From Gymnothorax reevesii (taxonomy: Eukaryota > Chordata > Actinopteri > Anguilliformes > Muraenidae): DNA of 64,000 nucleotides. Under the pieces are notes generated by a model. That model worked only from the letters and a program-made list of their open reading frames with translations. It did no database searches and was not told the origin of the DNA. The number at the start of each line of letters is the position of its first letter. Position 1 is the stretch's first letter. Shown here in pieces: positions 11,910 through 23,857 of this stretch. The translations under genes were made by a program, and so were the position numbers. The stretch covers positions 69,793,501-69,857,500 of the forward strand of contig CM056574.1 of assembly GCA_029721435.1 (NCBI GenBank), given 5' to 3'.

Positions 11910-13040
11910 CAGCAACCTCAATAATTATTGGCACCTCTGGTGAAGATGTGTCAAAAGCCTTAAGATAAATTCAATTTTTATTGCAGAAGCCTACTCTAAA
12001 ACTGAAAATTGGAGAAAAATGTAACCTTCAACTCAAGTGAATTTTAAGGGGGAAAAAAAATCCCTGACTAAAAAAATAATTATTTTTCATGAAATCACAT
12101 GTTACACAATTATTGGCACCCCTAACAATTCCTAGGAAATAAATGTAATTGAAGTATTTCTACTGTAGTTTACAGAGTTGATCAGAGTATCTAGGAATAT
12201 TTAATTAGTAATTCATCACTTCCTGTTTCCCTGGGGTACAAATATGACATGACACAGAGGCCATTTCCCTTAACCACTCTTGAACATGGGGAAGACAAAG
12301 GAACACACCATTCAAGTAAGGCAGATGTGTGTCCACCTTCACAAGTCAGGCAATGGCCACAGCAAAATAGCCACTTGTCTGCACCTGCCCATATCTACTG
12401 TCAGAGGAATCATTAATAAGTTTAAAACAAGTGGAACAGTGGTAAACAAGCCTGGAAGAGGACGCAAGGTTATTTTGCCACCATGCACAGTGAGGAGGAT
12501 AGTAAGAGAAACAGAAAGTTCTCCAAACCTCACTGTTAATGAATTGCAACAAATGGTAGCATCCTGGGGTCACAAAGTCTAGAAAACAACCATCAGGCGC
12601 TATCTACATGCCAAAAAGCTGTTTGGGAGGCATGCACGGAAAATACCTTTTCTAACTCAGAATCATAAGCGCAAACGTCTGGAGTTCGCCAAGCGGCCCT
12701 GGGATTTCAACTGGGACCGTGTGCTTTGGTCAGATGAGACCAAGATATAGTGTTGGTAGCCAAAAAGCTCTAAGTGAGTCTGGCGGAACACAAAAGATGA
12801 GTATGCAGAAAAGCGGCGCATGCCCACTGTGAAGTATGGGGGAGGATCGTTGATGCTGTGGGCCTGTTTCTCTTCCAGAGGCCGTGGGAACCTTGTTAGG
12901 GTGCATGGCACCATGAACGCTTTGAAATACCTTGACATTTTAAATCAAAATCTGGTTGCCTCTGCCCGAAAGCTGAAGATGGGTCGTCACTGGGTCTTTC
13001 AGCAAAATAATGACCCTAAACATGAGGCCAAATCTACAAT
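11910..13040 (+). mobile_element. Tc1-like transposon, 3'-truncated
   Basis: The left end begins after TA (11908-11909) with CAGCAACCTCAATAATTATT, a recognisable Tc1-family TIR style; a second ACAATTATTGGCACCCC word lies near 12108. The element runs into its transposase and then breaks off after the second catalytic region at about 13040. No right TIR is seen downstream, so the 3' third has been lost by deletion or replaced by another insertion. Confidence 0.85.
12280..13040 (+). pseudogene. Tc1 transposase pseudogene, C-terminus missing
   Basis: The frame from 12280 (MNMGKTKEHTIQ) gives an N-terminal helix-turn-helix region (residues about 15-100, with STVRGIINKFK and GRGRKV), typical of the Tc1 paired-like domain. 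A TAG stops it near 12580. The homologous frame continues with LWSDET (first Asp, about 12732), is broken again by stops near 12748, and resumes about 12820 with GGGSLMLWACFSSRGRGNL and then QQNNDPKH (second Asp, about 13010). The final Glu region is absent because the element is truncated. Not functional. Confidence 0.9.
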
Positions 13041-15729
13041 TTTTTCAATATATAGCGCCACCTGATGGCAAACTTAGGAATGCATACTAGCCCAAAATTT
13101 AAACATTTCATCCTCTCGACCATATCTACCCATATGCTAAAAATGAGGAGCCAATGTAAAGTATGTTGTGAGTTATCGCGCTAACGGCTAAAATCTTCGG
13201 ATGCGGCAACGGCGGGTGGGGCAAAACCATGATATCCCCGAAACTCATATTTAATGACAGACAGGCAATTATAATCGAGCAGAGTGATTGATTTCTGTAG
13301 CGCTGTACTTTTAAGAATTCTTGTTATACAAACGACAGCAAAACTAAAATCTCCGTTGAGGACAGTAACATTCGTTATATGTTAATCTATTAGTGTTTAA
13401 TAACAGCGGCGGTCGGTGGACGGAAAACCAAGGGGGCGGAAAACACACCTTGAAACGGATGAGATTATCGACCCCATTTTAATCATTGTTCTTGGTTAAC
13501 ACATCCTCCAACAATTTGAAAAATGCATTTGCAGTTAAATAGTTTCCCTTTTAATGAAATGGCAAGGCCAGTGAATAATAAATTCAATAAAAATGTTTCA
13601 TTCACGTGCCTTCATAGGTAACCCTTCACAAAAAAAAAAAAAATCTGTGGATTTTCTGCGTTAACTTTGCCACATCTTACAAAGCAAGAAATGCACTTTT
13701 TTTGCCTTCAGTTGACATGCTTTCTCTCTCTTCTTAATGAAGACAATTAGTTACACCAGAGAAGGGAGAGTAAAAGTATCTTTTATGAAAATGACTGAAA
13801 CAGATAGAGATTAATAAGCAGTTTAAAGACATTTATCGCCCTCCTAGTTCTCTGTCCAAGAAATGTTTGAAGAAAAGCTTGAAAAATAAATGACAGTTGT
13901 TAAGTTGCATTCAGAATTTAAATCAAAGGTATTTGGATACAAAATAGAAAAACAAGTTCATGAATATGGCATCTATCTGTGAAAATTAGAGGCATCTTGC
14001 TTCACACCGAGGAGCACATCGAAGAAACACAGTAATCTGGTAACTCAGAGGGAATATCTGCTTTCGCATTGATGTAAATTTTTTCCAGCTCGCGCACTGC
14101 GCGCTCTCGCCGACCAGTACTCCAAGCATCCTGGCCAGAACCCTGCATTACCTATCCTAATTACGTGAAAGCTGAACATGGCATACAAAGCTAAAAAGAA
14201 AAAGTAAAACAGAGGTATAATGCAGGTACAACCTTCCTGCAGGTTTTCACTCCGACACTCCATCACACCAAAATCACCAGGATTTGCACAGTCATAAAAA
14301 GCAAGGTCCACACCAAATGTAATACAAATAATGCCATGGGCAACTGTAGCTCATTTGGACAACAAATCTCCAATAACCACATCTATGCCTGGTTTCAGCT
14401 TAATTGGCCGGACAATATTATAGATCTTTACAGGCGATAGAAGAACCTATCATCGTGGCATAATAACAATGGTCATATTATGGTCAATATGCACAGCATA
14501 ACAAAATCTGTGATATATATTAGGAGAGTTCTCACCAGATATTTCTGACAATGTAGTTTGGTGGGACATCACCCAAACTGGCTGGGGGTTTGGGGCCACG
14601 GAGGCCCACTGGGGGTCCAGAGGCAGAGCCTTGGTGGAGGGCCCCGAGGAAGCCCCCCGGAAGCTCTGGCAATTTATGGTTTTTTGAGGCCTATTTGGCA
14701 GTCTAGATGGCCAGAGTGTTCTCAAGAAATGAAAGTAGCAGGTTAAATTTAACAAGTTTGCGCCACCAACATGGCAACATCCCCCGCCGCCTCAATTTTA
14801 TGTGTGCGTACGAATGTTCGTACGGAGCCCAATGCTATATAAAAATATAAAAAGTAGGTAGTCAAGAATTATATGTGGCGCCTCACCGCTACTTGGTCGA
14901 CTACTCAGCCTGTCGGGGGGTCCTCAGGTACACTCCCTCCGAAAAAAAAAAATGTAAAGGTGCATTTTTTTTTTTTTTTTAAGCTAAATCTCCATAATTA
15001 ATATGGAGACCTCAATTTCAAAAACTAACTAGCGCCACAAACAAACATTTAGCACAAAAAGCAAGCATAATTTAAATTGAACTCCACAGCTGTTATTTTT
15101 TTTGAAGTATTTTGTTGTCCTGTCTTATCCTGAAGTACAATAAAAAATAAAATACTTGACATTTTCTAACAATTATACTTTTATTTCAACATTTCACTTC
15201 TTATTTATGATCACATCTGCGAATAAATGTCTGCGGCGCAGATTTATTGGCTGTGGAGATTGGAGATCACCGTGGAGATTGAAGTAATACTTGAATATGT
15301 TCTGAAGAAAACTGCAGCAATATCAGTAATAGAAACTGGACTCAACTCCAGGCAAGAATTATGTAATCTCCACACACAGAGGATGGCTTTGTACTTAGTA
15401 GCAAATAAGCAAATCGCAGATATGACAAAACGATTTTTGTTCATTATATTATCATCCAGCTTTAAATTATTTTAATTACCTGATATAGAAAAAAAAAATC
15501 CATTAAAGGAAAAAATATTGGATCACTCATTTACTTCAAAATTATTGGGTTGGTCAGCACTCGAGAAAAACTGAGTTTTTCATATCTCCCATTTAAAATC
15601 CAAACATAAGCTGATAAACTGGTCTTACTAAACTTTAAATATGTGAGTTAAGTCACATCATTGTACACAAAATGTAAGCGCCTACAGTGAGTAATCAATA
15701 TAGTAACATGACATTATATTGATTACCGG
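13041..15729. other. No gene seen; minor repeats only
   Basis: Begins with AGCGCCACCTGATGGCAAAC, which differs in character from the Tc1 it truncates. A CCTGCAGGTTTTCACTCCGA word near 14236 is common in fish repeats. Poly(A) and poly(T) tracts occur near 13630 and 14965. No coding frame with recognisable motifs is present; the 82-codon frame at 15227-15475 looks like chance. Confidence 0.45.
14807..14824. repeat. 18-bp palindrome
   Basis: CGTACGAA-TG-TTCGTACG: 8-bp perfect arms around TG. It is a short dyad with no known assignment here. Confidence 0.8.
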
Positions 15730-15920
15730 TACTGTAAAGTGGGAAATATTCATGGCTATTGTTGCAACTTTCACATGGTTTCAATTTAGCATTTTAGTGA
15801 CCTTGTAGGTCTTTCCGTTAATAAATTTCCTTTTTCCTGGCGTTTTAGTTTTGTGACAAATGGGTGATCGTGAAAAACGCCAAATTAAAACGCAAACGGA
15901 TATTTCCCGGTTTACAGTAC
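15730..15920. mobile_element. Small MITE with TACTGTAAA ends
   Basis: Left TACTGTAAAGTGGGAAATAT and right ATATTTCCCGGTTTACAGTA are inverted repeats with two differences. The element is about 190 bp and has no coding capacity. The interior has CGTTTTAG and CGCCAAATTAAAACGC, similar to widely dispersed vertebrate MITEs. The target duplication is unclear. Confidence 0.72.
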
Positions 15921-15978
15921 AATCACTCTCCAATATTAGAACCCTTAAAAATTCATCTTTTGTTCATTTGACATGTCT

Positions 15979-16110
15979 TAAAGTGATCATATATCACCTT
16001 ACAAATGGGAAGTTTTAGATTTCAATTTAAATGGATAAATGTATTTTCTACTACTTGCTGTGGTGTTTTAGGGTATAAAGACGGTTTGTAAGGTGATATG
16101 AGCGCTTTAA
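15979..16110. repeat. Inverted repeat, about 26-bp arms
   Basis: Left arm TAAAGTGATCATATATCACC plus TTACAAA (15979-16005) matches the reverse complement of the right arm TTTGTAAGGTGATATGAGCG plus CTTTA (16084-16110) with a few mismatches. Spacing is about 80 bp. It is probably a tiny MITE or the stem of a larger repeat. Confidence 0.7.
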
Positions 16111-17153
16111 CGACATTTTGTTGAAAATAAAAAGCAAAATATGATGAAAATGGCAAATTTCGACAGTTGTACCTGCACATATTTGCTCATAGCTCAAAGA
16201 CCGTTTGAATGCCCATCACAAAACTTTCAGGAGAGCTTCTTATCATAAGCTACTTCTCACAGGAATTTTAAGAAATTTGAAAAATACATTTTTTTGCAAT
16301 ACACCTCTGAAGTGTTTGAGAGTTGCTACAACTTTTTTCCATTTGACTCTAAGGAAAAAAGTTTGAAAAATACTTGTGGGGCATGTGAAAATAGCTTTCC
16401 AATGCGACCAACCAACTCTCTAGCTGTTATAATAAGGGTGATACACAAGTTTGAAGTTGCGAGGGTTCGCCAATTAGTCAAAACTTCATTAACGAATTAC
16501 TCACTAATTAGGAGGCGTTGAGCAAAAATATTTCAGATTTTTTCGTTACTCTTAGGTCCCCACTCATCAACAAACTTTCACAAAATTCTGAGAGATGTCT
16601 GTAAATTCTTGGATGATTTGACACGTAATTACCCTATAAAAACCCTTCCAACCACTTAGAAACACCCTAGCAATCCAGTTTAGTGTTAGCCTGCCTACAG
16701 CAAGCAATATAGCCACGTCGTTCAGCTTGGAGTTTCCACCATGTTTGCATCAATCATCCCTTTCCTGTCATTTCAACTGTTCCTCCATGCATTCTGATGA
16801 TCACTGGTCATGCGTCATGAGGTGGGTACCCAAAAAAGGTGGATTTGTCACACCTGATATTTTTTTCAGCCAAAAAAAGAAAAATTCATAATCAAAAACC
16901 AGGACTATGATCGTACAAAATAAGGTGCAATTTTGTAGCTTTGGATCTCTGCTTTCAGATGGTATTAGACACATTTGCCTTCAGTTTGTTATGTTACAGT
17001 TACAGGCTGCTGAAGCAAAGAAGTCAGGGGTGGATTTTGTGTGGCGGAGGTGGAGATCAAATACACTGAACTGAAAGCTAATGCATAAAACCTTTCCCAC
17101 TGCTCCTTGTAGTTCCTAAAAATCATGGCAGGTGTCTCTACTGATTCTCTTAA
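16111..17153. other. No gene seen
   Basis: AT-rich, with phrases such as CACAAAACTTTCAGGAGAGC and CAACAAACTTTCACAAAATT spaced along it, which suggests an old dispersed repeat. It leads into the Cys-rich pseudogene; upstream parts of that pseudogene may lie here but are too decayed to read. Confidence 0.4.
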
Positions 17154-17949
17154 TTGGCACTCAGTGTCAGTCAGCTGTCAATTAGTGTCAAATTAGTTCT
17201 ATGTGCTCTCGAGAAGCCATGTTTTGTTTTGTGGAGTGCAAAGATTTCACCACAATTTTTAGGTACCTTTCACTCATGGAAGGTATTTAAACATTCTTAT
17301 TTCTATTCAGTGAATCACAAACACAATGACAGTATGTACAACACAGTTCCAAATACTAGGAAACTTCATTCCTTGATGTCAGTAGGTGTAGATGGGCTGG
17401 TAAAATCAAGGGAATTGTCATGTTACTGCACTCCCTGTATTACTGAGGATTACAGTGCCTGTGAAAATCGGAAATGTCAATGCTTTTAAGAAGGCTGCCT
17501 TCTCAGATTGTTCGAGAGGTGCACTTGAAGTAGAGGGTGTTGTTAATGAGGCAGATGGCATGAATGTTTCAGAGGGTGGTGAAGATCTTGTCATTGACTC
17601 GCAAGGGTACAGTTGTGGCTATTATGCCATTGGCAAAGTCTTTGGATGACTACTACTTGCTTGTCGCTACATCAGATAGAGTTATAATGCTTGACGAAAG
17701 TATGATGTCTGGCTATGGCCAATCATATCCTAAGGGGTCTGAAGTAATGTTGGGTAACTTTTACAAATTCCAAAAGGCTACTAAGGGCAATCACTTGTAC
17801 AAAAGAGAGAAGAAACTGCAATGGTACACAAAGACTGCATCTTGTATGTAGGAGTTGAACTGAAAAGCCATGAGAAGCTCCCGGATACATACAGTCTCTC
17901 GAATTCTGATCATGAGGACATACTGTTTACTGATTGTATGAAAACCTAA
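17154..17949 (+). pseudogene. Frameshifted Cys-rich protein remnant, TE-associated type
   Basis: Three overlapping frames read as one decayed protein. First (17154-17489): NTRKLHSL then RELSCYCTPC and CEN, a Cys cluster of the pattern CxCxxC. Second (about 17455-17649): acidic residues, then SQGYSCGYYAIGKVFGDDYY. Third (17564-17949): GYGQSYPKGSEVMLGNFYK then LYKREKKLQWY. The order of a Cys cluster followed by a Gly/Tyr-rich, Trp-containing tail resembles a protein type I have seen attached to fish transposons, but I cannot name the family. At least two frameshifts and a stop near 17849 disable it. No introns interrupt the readable part, favouring a TE or retrocopy origin. Confidence 0.5.
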
Positions 17950-18339
17950 TTATTAGTATTCTAGAACCAGTAATCTATCATGTGAGCAGCTCTTATTAGT
18001 CAATAAGCATTTGTGTGTATTTTTGATGCTCCCATCATCCAAATTCTATGAGAAAGAGCTTGCTTTGTCCAAAACCACCAATCTCATCATAGTAAAAATC
18101 CTGTACTTCCATCAAATTTTTGAATACATAGAATAAATCAAAACAGAATTTCTTTTTAGTTTATTGAATAGCATTTTATCAGATGATCATTTTGATCCAA
18201 ACCAGGTCTGTTTGTTTTGACCAATATTAAGGATTTTATGAGGTTTTGGGGGGGAAAAAAAAAGGTCACTTTGGAGAGAACGGCGCAAAAAAAAAAAAAA
18301 AAAAAAAGTGTTCTGGCCCTAATGCATTTCCTATTAAAA
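17950..18339. other. No gene; homopolymer tracts
   Basis: AT-rich, ending in G8-A9 and A22 runs (about 18247-18307) just before the SINE. The tracts create spurious Lys-rich open frames. Confidence 0.6.
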
Positions 18340-18350
18340 GTTCATCTTAC

Positions 18351-19543
18351 TGGGGCACCCTGGCAGTCCATCAGTCTAAGCGCGCGTACCATAAAGGCCT
18401 TGTCCTTCCCGCAGCGATCTGGGTTCGATTACAGCTCAGGTCATTTGCTGCATGTCTGCCCCCATGCTTCTCCCCAACTTTACGGTCTCTCTGCTAGGGG
18501 TGTCAACATTTACACGTGTAAACAGGTACACGGATAAGAAATCATAACCGTTTATAAAAATCAATAACAGTGTACACGTCATTTTTTCCTCCACCTCGTT
18601 CATTTCTCACCAATACATATAGTCGCCTATTTTTAGGGATGATAATGTTGCCTGAAAGCTTAAGATAATAACATTAACTAACTATACACTTAAATGTTCT
18701 CACTCGCGCATACAGATGCATGGGGCGCAATGTTGCCTTGATATAAAGAAAAAAAAAAAAACTCCGCAGCCACAGCCAGTGTCGCGCCACTTCAAGAATA
18801 GGCTGCAGAGGACTTGAGGAGCGCAGCGCTCATCTTCTCCATGTGCAAATGTCGTGCAGCTGAAAACAAAAACTGTTTTAATGACTTGTTATTTTAGCTT
18901 ATATTGTTGCGTGTTGTTGTACATTTTATTGTTGGTTGGTGTTCTGTCGGCTTTTCACGACCTGATCACATATCCTTGCGTCTAAAGAGAAGGAAGAAAA
19001 CATTTTTTTCACCAATTTTAGTGAATATTTGTGAGTCCCCCTCTACTTTAACTTTGTGGATATAAAGGTGAAGTTTTTTCCTCTCACTTCAGCTTACTTT
19101 GGCTTCTTTTTGAGTTGCTTTCTCTCGCCAATTCCAGATTACTTTTACTATGAGACGCATATTAAAATTCAGACGCAGCTCCCGTTGCGAGAGAGGGATG
19201 CAGTTTGCACTTTAAGTTAAACAAAAAAAAAAAAAAAAAGTACAAAAGTGAGCAATAGTTAAAATACTGATTAAAAAAGGTTAACCCTTTTTCAGCTTTC
19301 ACTTGTACATTTTCATATCTGTCAAAATGATAGAGGATTTTATTTTCAACTCATTTTACTTTCTGTGGTTAGAAAGCACAACTACGATAAAAAAAGCTCA
19401 TAAATCCCCAACGTGTAACCGGGTACACGTCGGTTAGAAGTCCCATGTACACGTGTAGAAAAAATTGTAAACGTTGACACCCCTACTCTGCACTGTGCAA
19501 CCGTCAAATAAAGTAAAAATCCCCCCCCCCCCCAAAAAAAGAC
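18351..19543 (+). mobile_element. tRNA-derived SINE interrupted by a hAT-like insertion
   Basis: The head (18351-18495) has tRNA-promoter features: a box-A-like region near CAGTCTAAGCGCGCGTACCA and a box-B match GGGTTCGATTACAGC (about 18420-18434), followed by a tail resuming at 19485 and ending in GTCAAATAAAGTAAAAATC plus C and A runs. An 11-bp target duplication GTTCATCTTAC flanks the whole unit (18340-18350 and 19544-19554), which ties head and tail together. SINEs are RNA polymerase III-transcribed and rely on LINE enzymes. The insertion at 18496-19484 came later. Confidence 0.85.
18496..19484. mobile_element. hAT-like non-autonomous element inside the SINE, 989 bp
   Basis: The ends AGGGGTGTCAAC and GTTGACACCCCT are exact inverted repeats, a common vertebrate hAT terminus; subterminal TACACGTGTA words recur at both ends. 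Flanking 8-mers TCTCTGCT and ACTCTGCA share six central bases, an imperfect hAT-length target duplication. No transposase is visible. It splits the SINE body from its tail. Confidence 0.82.
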
Positions 19544-19554
19544 GTTCATCTTAC

Positions 19555-21256
19555 AAACGGCTGTACAAGGGTTAATACTGAAAAAAATAAACCACCCATG
19601 CAATTTTTCTATGCAATTTAACCTGTATAATAACGCATTCAAAAATTGAGAAATGGTGATTTTTGACCCAGTGACGCAAATTCCCCCCACCTCATGACGC
19701 ATGACCTATTCCGCCTTTATATCCTTTTAAGACCCACCAGTTTTTCTAAGAATCAGGCAATTAACTGAGGGGATGATGTATGATGGTCTCAGATTTGCCT
19801 TAAGTTGTTGGTGAAAGATGTTTGGTTTAATAGAAAACCTGCTAATGTTTAGGTTCCAATACTCTTCGGTTTCTCTTTTTGGGGCACCAGAATGGCCAAA
19901 GATTCAAAGAAGTGAAATGAGCGCTGTAAAAAAATTCTGTTTTGAAATTCAATTATATCATTGCACCGACAATAGCCCACATTCATTTTCAATTCAATCT
20001 ACTGGATGTAGGGCTTGCAGAACTCAGAAATTTTTGCAGAAAATTTTTGTGGGCTGTCCAGTGTGTGTCGTACAGGGGGCGCTGCAAGATGCCACTTTTG
20101 GCCATTTCAGCAGTACTATCAGGGGCATTTCCAGACTGTGTGCTCAACGGCCCAAGATTCGTTCACGATATGATGCCACGGGAAGTCCTTCACATAATCA
20201 ACACAAATTGAGCATGGGATATTGAGGGTGCCGGAGTATAAGTGGTGCTTCACTCAGGGAAAAAGTGAAATTTGGCATTTTGGGAGGTCAGAGTTCCCCA
20301 TGCGCCCTAATCCGATTTTGATTAAACCTTTCCTGCTGGGTAGCCCAGTGTCTACTAACTGTGAAGGTATTATCAGCACTGTACCCGGAATAGCCTAAAA
20401 AAACATTCAAATATCATTGTTACCATTTAGTAAGCCATTTGAGTACATGAATATACAAAATATGAAAATTACTTGTCAAATTATCTTGTTTTAATCAACA
20501 GAAATCTATTCTCTGCAACTCTGAACGACAAACTAACATCAGTCACATAACATAACCTTAACCGAGTGAGCTATCCGGCAGCTCAAATCGACTCTTTTAA
20601 GGCGTAGTTCCACTGCCTGCTACCATGGGGTGAACATCCGAGCTTTCCCTGTTCCTTTATTATCCCCCCGGCATATAATGCGGGGGGATATAGCGATCAG
20701 TGTGTCCGTCCGTCAGTAATAAAATCGTTTCCGGACCAGAACTTGAAAACTATACCACTTAAACACCAAATTTGGTATGGAGCTTCTCCTGATGGTCTAG
20801 TTGTGCATTTTGAGGGTTTTGGTCCGTCCGTCTGTTCACACAACCTGTAGGTTACACAACCTACAGCCAGGGGGATCCGCCATTGCCAGATGGCTCTTGT
20901 TAAACCCGACACAGGTTGAATAAAAGCACCAAACATCAAAGGGCATGTGAAATGCTTCCGGAAAAAAATTTGACTGACATTAGCATTTTTCGGTGACATG
21001 CTACAAGGAGCCAAGTAAAGGACCACAGAATCGTCTCCCATTAACCAATTAGGCTACTCTACGAAAAGTAAGCTGTTCCAGTTTACTTTACTTGATTAGC
21101 AATCAAATGGTGGATGCGTTTACTCTCGAAGTTGAATGAGTAGAACTGTTTATTAAGACAACATGTTTGATTGCTGCATTTTTCAAATTTAAATGGCCAT
21201 AGAACAGCACAACGTGAACATGATTGCCATTGTCACGGCATTTTGTGCGATTGTGA
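19555..21256. other. No gene seen; hairpin-bearing dispersed repeat at 20650-20900
   Basis: The stretch 20654-20690 (TATCCCCCCGGCATATAATG then CGGGGGGATA) forms a hairpin and is followed by TGTGTCCGTCCGTC and GGTCCGTCCGTCTG, a dispersed repeat style. Long open frames on either strand here (for example 20697-21041 minus) show no protein motif. Confidence 0.45.
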
Positions 21257-21258
21257 TA

Positions 21259-22849
21259 CAAAACCCAAAACCAGTGAAGTTGGCACGTTGTGTAAATCGT
21301 AAATAAAAACAGAATGCAAATGATTTGCAAATCCTTTTCAACCTATATTCAATTGAATACACTGCAAAGACAAGTTACTTAATGTTCGAACAGGTAAACT
21401 TTGTAATTTTTTGCAAATATTAGCTCATTTGGAATTTGATGCCAGCAACATGTTTCAAAAAAGCTGGCACAAGTGGCTAAAAAGAATGAGAGTTGAGGAA
21501 TGCTCATCAAACACTTATTTGGAACATCCCACAGGTGAACGGGCTAATTAGGAACAGGTGGGTGCCATGATTGGGTATAAAAGCAGCTTCCCTGAAATGC
21601 TCAGTCATTCACAAACAAGGATGGGTGAGGGTCACCACTTAGTGAACAAATACATGAGCTGATTGTCGAACAGTTTAAAAACAACATTCCTCAACGAGCT
21701 ATTGCAAGAAATTTAGGGATTTCATCATCTGTAGTCCGTAATATCGTCAAAAGGTTGAGAGAATCCGGAGAAATCACTGCACGTAAGCGACAAGGGCGAA
21801 AACCAACACTGAATGCCCGTGATCTTCGACCCCTCAGGCGGTACTGCATCAAAAACCGACATCAGTGTGTAAAGGACATCACCAAATGGGCTCAGGAACA
21901 CTTCAGAAAACCACTGTCAGTAACTACAGTTCGTCACTACATCTGCAAGTGCAAGTTAAAACTCTACAATGCAAAGCGAAAGCCATTTATCAACAGCACC
22001 CAGAAACGCTGCCAGCTTCGCTGGGCCCAAGCTCATCTAAGATGGACTGATGCAAAGTGGAAAAGTGTTCTGTGGTCTGATGAGTCCACATTTCAAATTG
22101 TTTTTGGTCACTGTGGACGTCGTGTCCTCCGGACCATAGAGGAAAAGAACCATCTGGACTGTTATAGGTGCAAAATTCAAACGCCAGCATCTGTGATGGT
22201 ATGGGGGTGCATTAGTGCCCAAGGCATGGGCAACATACACATAAGTGAAGGCACCATTAATGCTGAAAGGTACATACAGGTTTTGGAGCAACATATGTCT
22301 TTTTCATGGACGCCCCTGCTTATTTCAGCAAGACAATGCCAAGCCACATTCTGCACGTGTTACAACAGCATGGCTCCGTAGTAAGAGAGCGCAGGTACTA
22401 GACTGGCCTGCCTGTAGTCCAGACCTGTCTCCCATTGAAAATGTGTGGCGCATTATGAAGCGTAAAATACAACATCTGAGACCCCGGACTGTTGAACAAC
22501 TTAAGCTGTACATCAAGCAAGAATGGGAAAGAGTTCCACCTGAAAAGCTTCAAAAATTGGTCTCCTCAGTTCCCAAATGTTTACCGAGTGTCGTTTAAAA
22601 GAAAGGCGATGTAACACAGTGGTAAAAAGGCCCCTGTGCCAACTTTTTTGCAATGTTTTTGCTGCCTTTAAATTCTAAGTTAATGATTATTTGCAAAAAA
22701 AAAAATTAAGTTTCTCAGTTTGAACATTAAACATCTTGTTTTTGCAGTGTATTCAATTGAATATAAGTTGAAAAGGATTTGCAAATCATTGTATTCTGTT
22801 TTTATCTACGATTTACATAAAGTTCCAACTTCACTGGTTTTGGGTTTTG
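21259..22849 (+). mobile_element. Tc1-like transposon copy B
   Basis: Same family and ends as copy A (5527-7130). The left end begins right after TA at 21257-21258, and the right end CACTGGTTTTGGGTTTTG finishes at 22849. The two copies differ at scattered sites and by a 17-nt deletion in copy B. TIRs are about 200 bp. The enclosed transposase is disrupted. Confidence 0.94.
21621..22598 (+). pseudogene. Tc1 transposase pseudogene (copy B)
   Basis: The start-region ATG (21621) is out of frame with the rest because two bases present in copy A are missing just after it. From 21755 a 208-codon frame covers the second helix-turn-helix, the first catalytic Asp (codon 22079, WSDEST) and the GGxCxS-like MVWGCISAQGMGNIHISEG block. 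Then a 17-nt deletion near 22297 shifts the frame. The C-terminal part continues to 22598 with QQDNAKPH (second Asp) and SPIENVWRIMKR (Glu), so the DD34E triad is present but split across frames. It is less damaged than copy A, with no in-frame stops in the main block. Confidence 0.92.
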
Positions 22850-23470
22850 TTTAAATTATCTCACATTCACGTTTCATCCACTTTACAGAATGTTTTCCAC
22901 CTTGGGTATTTTTAGACGCTGAATATGAACATCCACGGAATGCAAGTTTTCCTACCAGGCCATTACAAGAAGTCTGTTCCCTCCCTCTCTGAATGTAACA
23001 ACAGTCACCGTGAAATTGTCCCAATACAATATGCACTTGGCACCAGCAGCACATAACGGGGCACTGCCTTCACCAACAAACTTAATAGGAGCTTATGCTT
23101 TTGCCCCAGTTTATCAGCCCATTTGTACACAAGTTTTCTCAAAAAGGTCTCGACCGATCTTGATAAAACTTATTGGGAAGGTTCTGAGACAACAAACAGG
23201 ACGAGGTGATTAGATCTTCACAGGTAAAGGTCATCATCGCAGAAAAAGTCAAAGACGATGGTGCAGACATAGGTATGCTGTCTATAAAGTGCCCTTCGAG
23301 ATTAATAAGAAATCGCATTGATAAAAGCCTCTTAGTCTCCTAGGAAAAACCTAAAACAAGCTGCCCATGGAAAAAAATAATATGTTCCTGTAAGGACAAC
23401 AACATATTAAACTTCTTCTTGAATGACAATCCAAATCAGCTACGATGGGAGGATGTTGGATGAAGTGCAT
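22850..23470. other. No gene seen
   Basis: Short sequence between Tc1 copy B and a small hAT MITE. The part around 23085-23220 resembles degenerate dispersed repeat text, but no boundaries are evident. Confidence 0.45.
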
Positions 23471-23478
23471 AGGCCAAA

Positions 23479-23849
23479 GTTGGGCTGGGCGATATGGACA
23501 AAATCGAATATCCCGATATCTGTGACCGAATACCTCAATATCGATATTTTGCCGATTTTATCAGGAAAAATGTTAGTGCTTTTGTAAAATATTTACACAA
23601 TAATATTTTTTATAACCATTTATTATAACCATTTATTAGTAATGTTGACATAACGATGAAACAGGTGCAGGCAACCGCTTCAACAGTCTTGCAAGTGCAG
23701 AAAAATGCAACCCATTACTGTAATTCAGCTTTTAAAACCAGAAAAGCCAACACTTATTTCATATCACGATATTACGATAGTCAAAATCCGTGACGATATT
23801 TTACTTTGCATCACGATATCGATATAATATCGATGTATCGCCCAGCCCT
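23479..23849. mobile_element. Small hAT-like MITE, 371 bp
   Basis: Left TGGGCTGGGCGATATGGA and right GTATCGCCCAGCCCT are inverted repeats, a familiar vertebrate hAT terminus. An 8-bp duplication AGGCCAAA flanks it (23471-23478, 23850-23857). The left end carries one or two extra bases before the TIR. The interior is rich in CGATAT words; no coding capacity. Confidence 0.85.
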
Positions 23850-23857
23850 AGGCCAAA

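Noticed and set aside
15227..15475. 82-codon plus frame
   Set aside because: Contains internal near-repeats (GGAGATTGGAGATCACCGTG, GGAGATTGAAG) and no protein motif.
18351..18440. Possible tRNA gene (box A and box B words)
   Set aside because: No cloverleaf with acceptor stem can be drawn, and the unit has a SINE tail and an 11-bp target duplication; it is a SINE head.
20697..21041. 114-codon minus-strand frame
   Set aside because: Lies in a dispersed hairpin-bearing repeat, no domain, no conserved motif.
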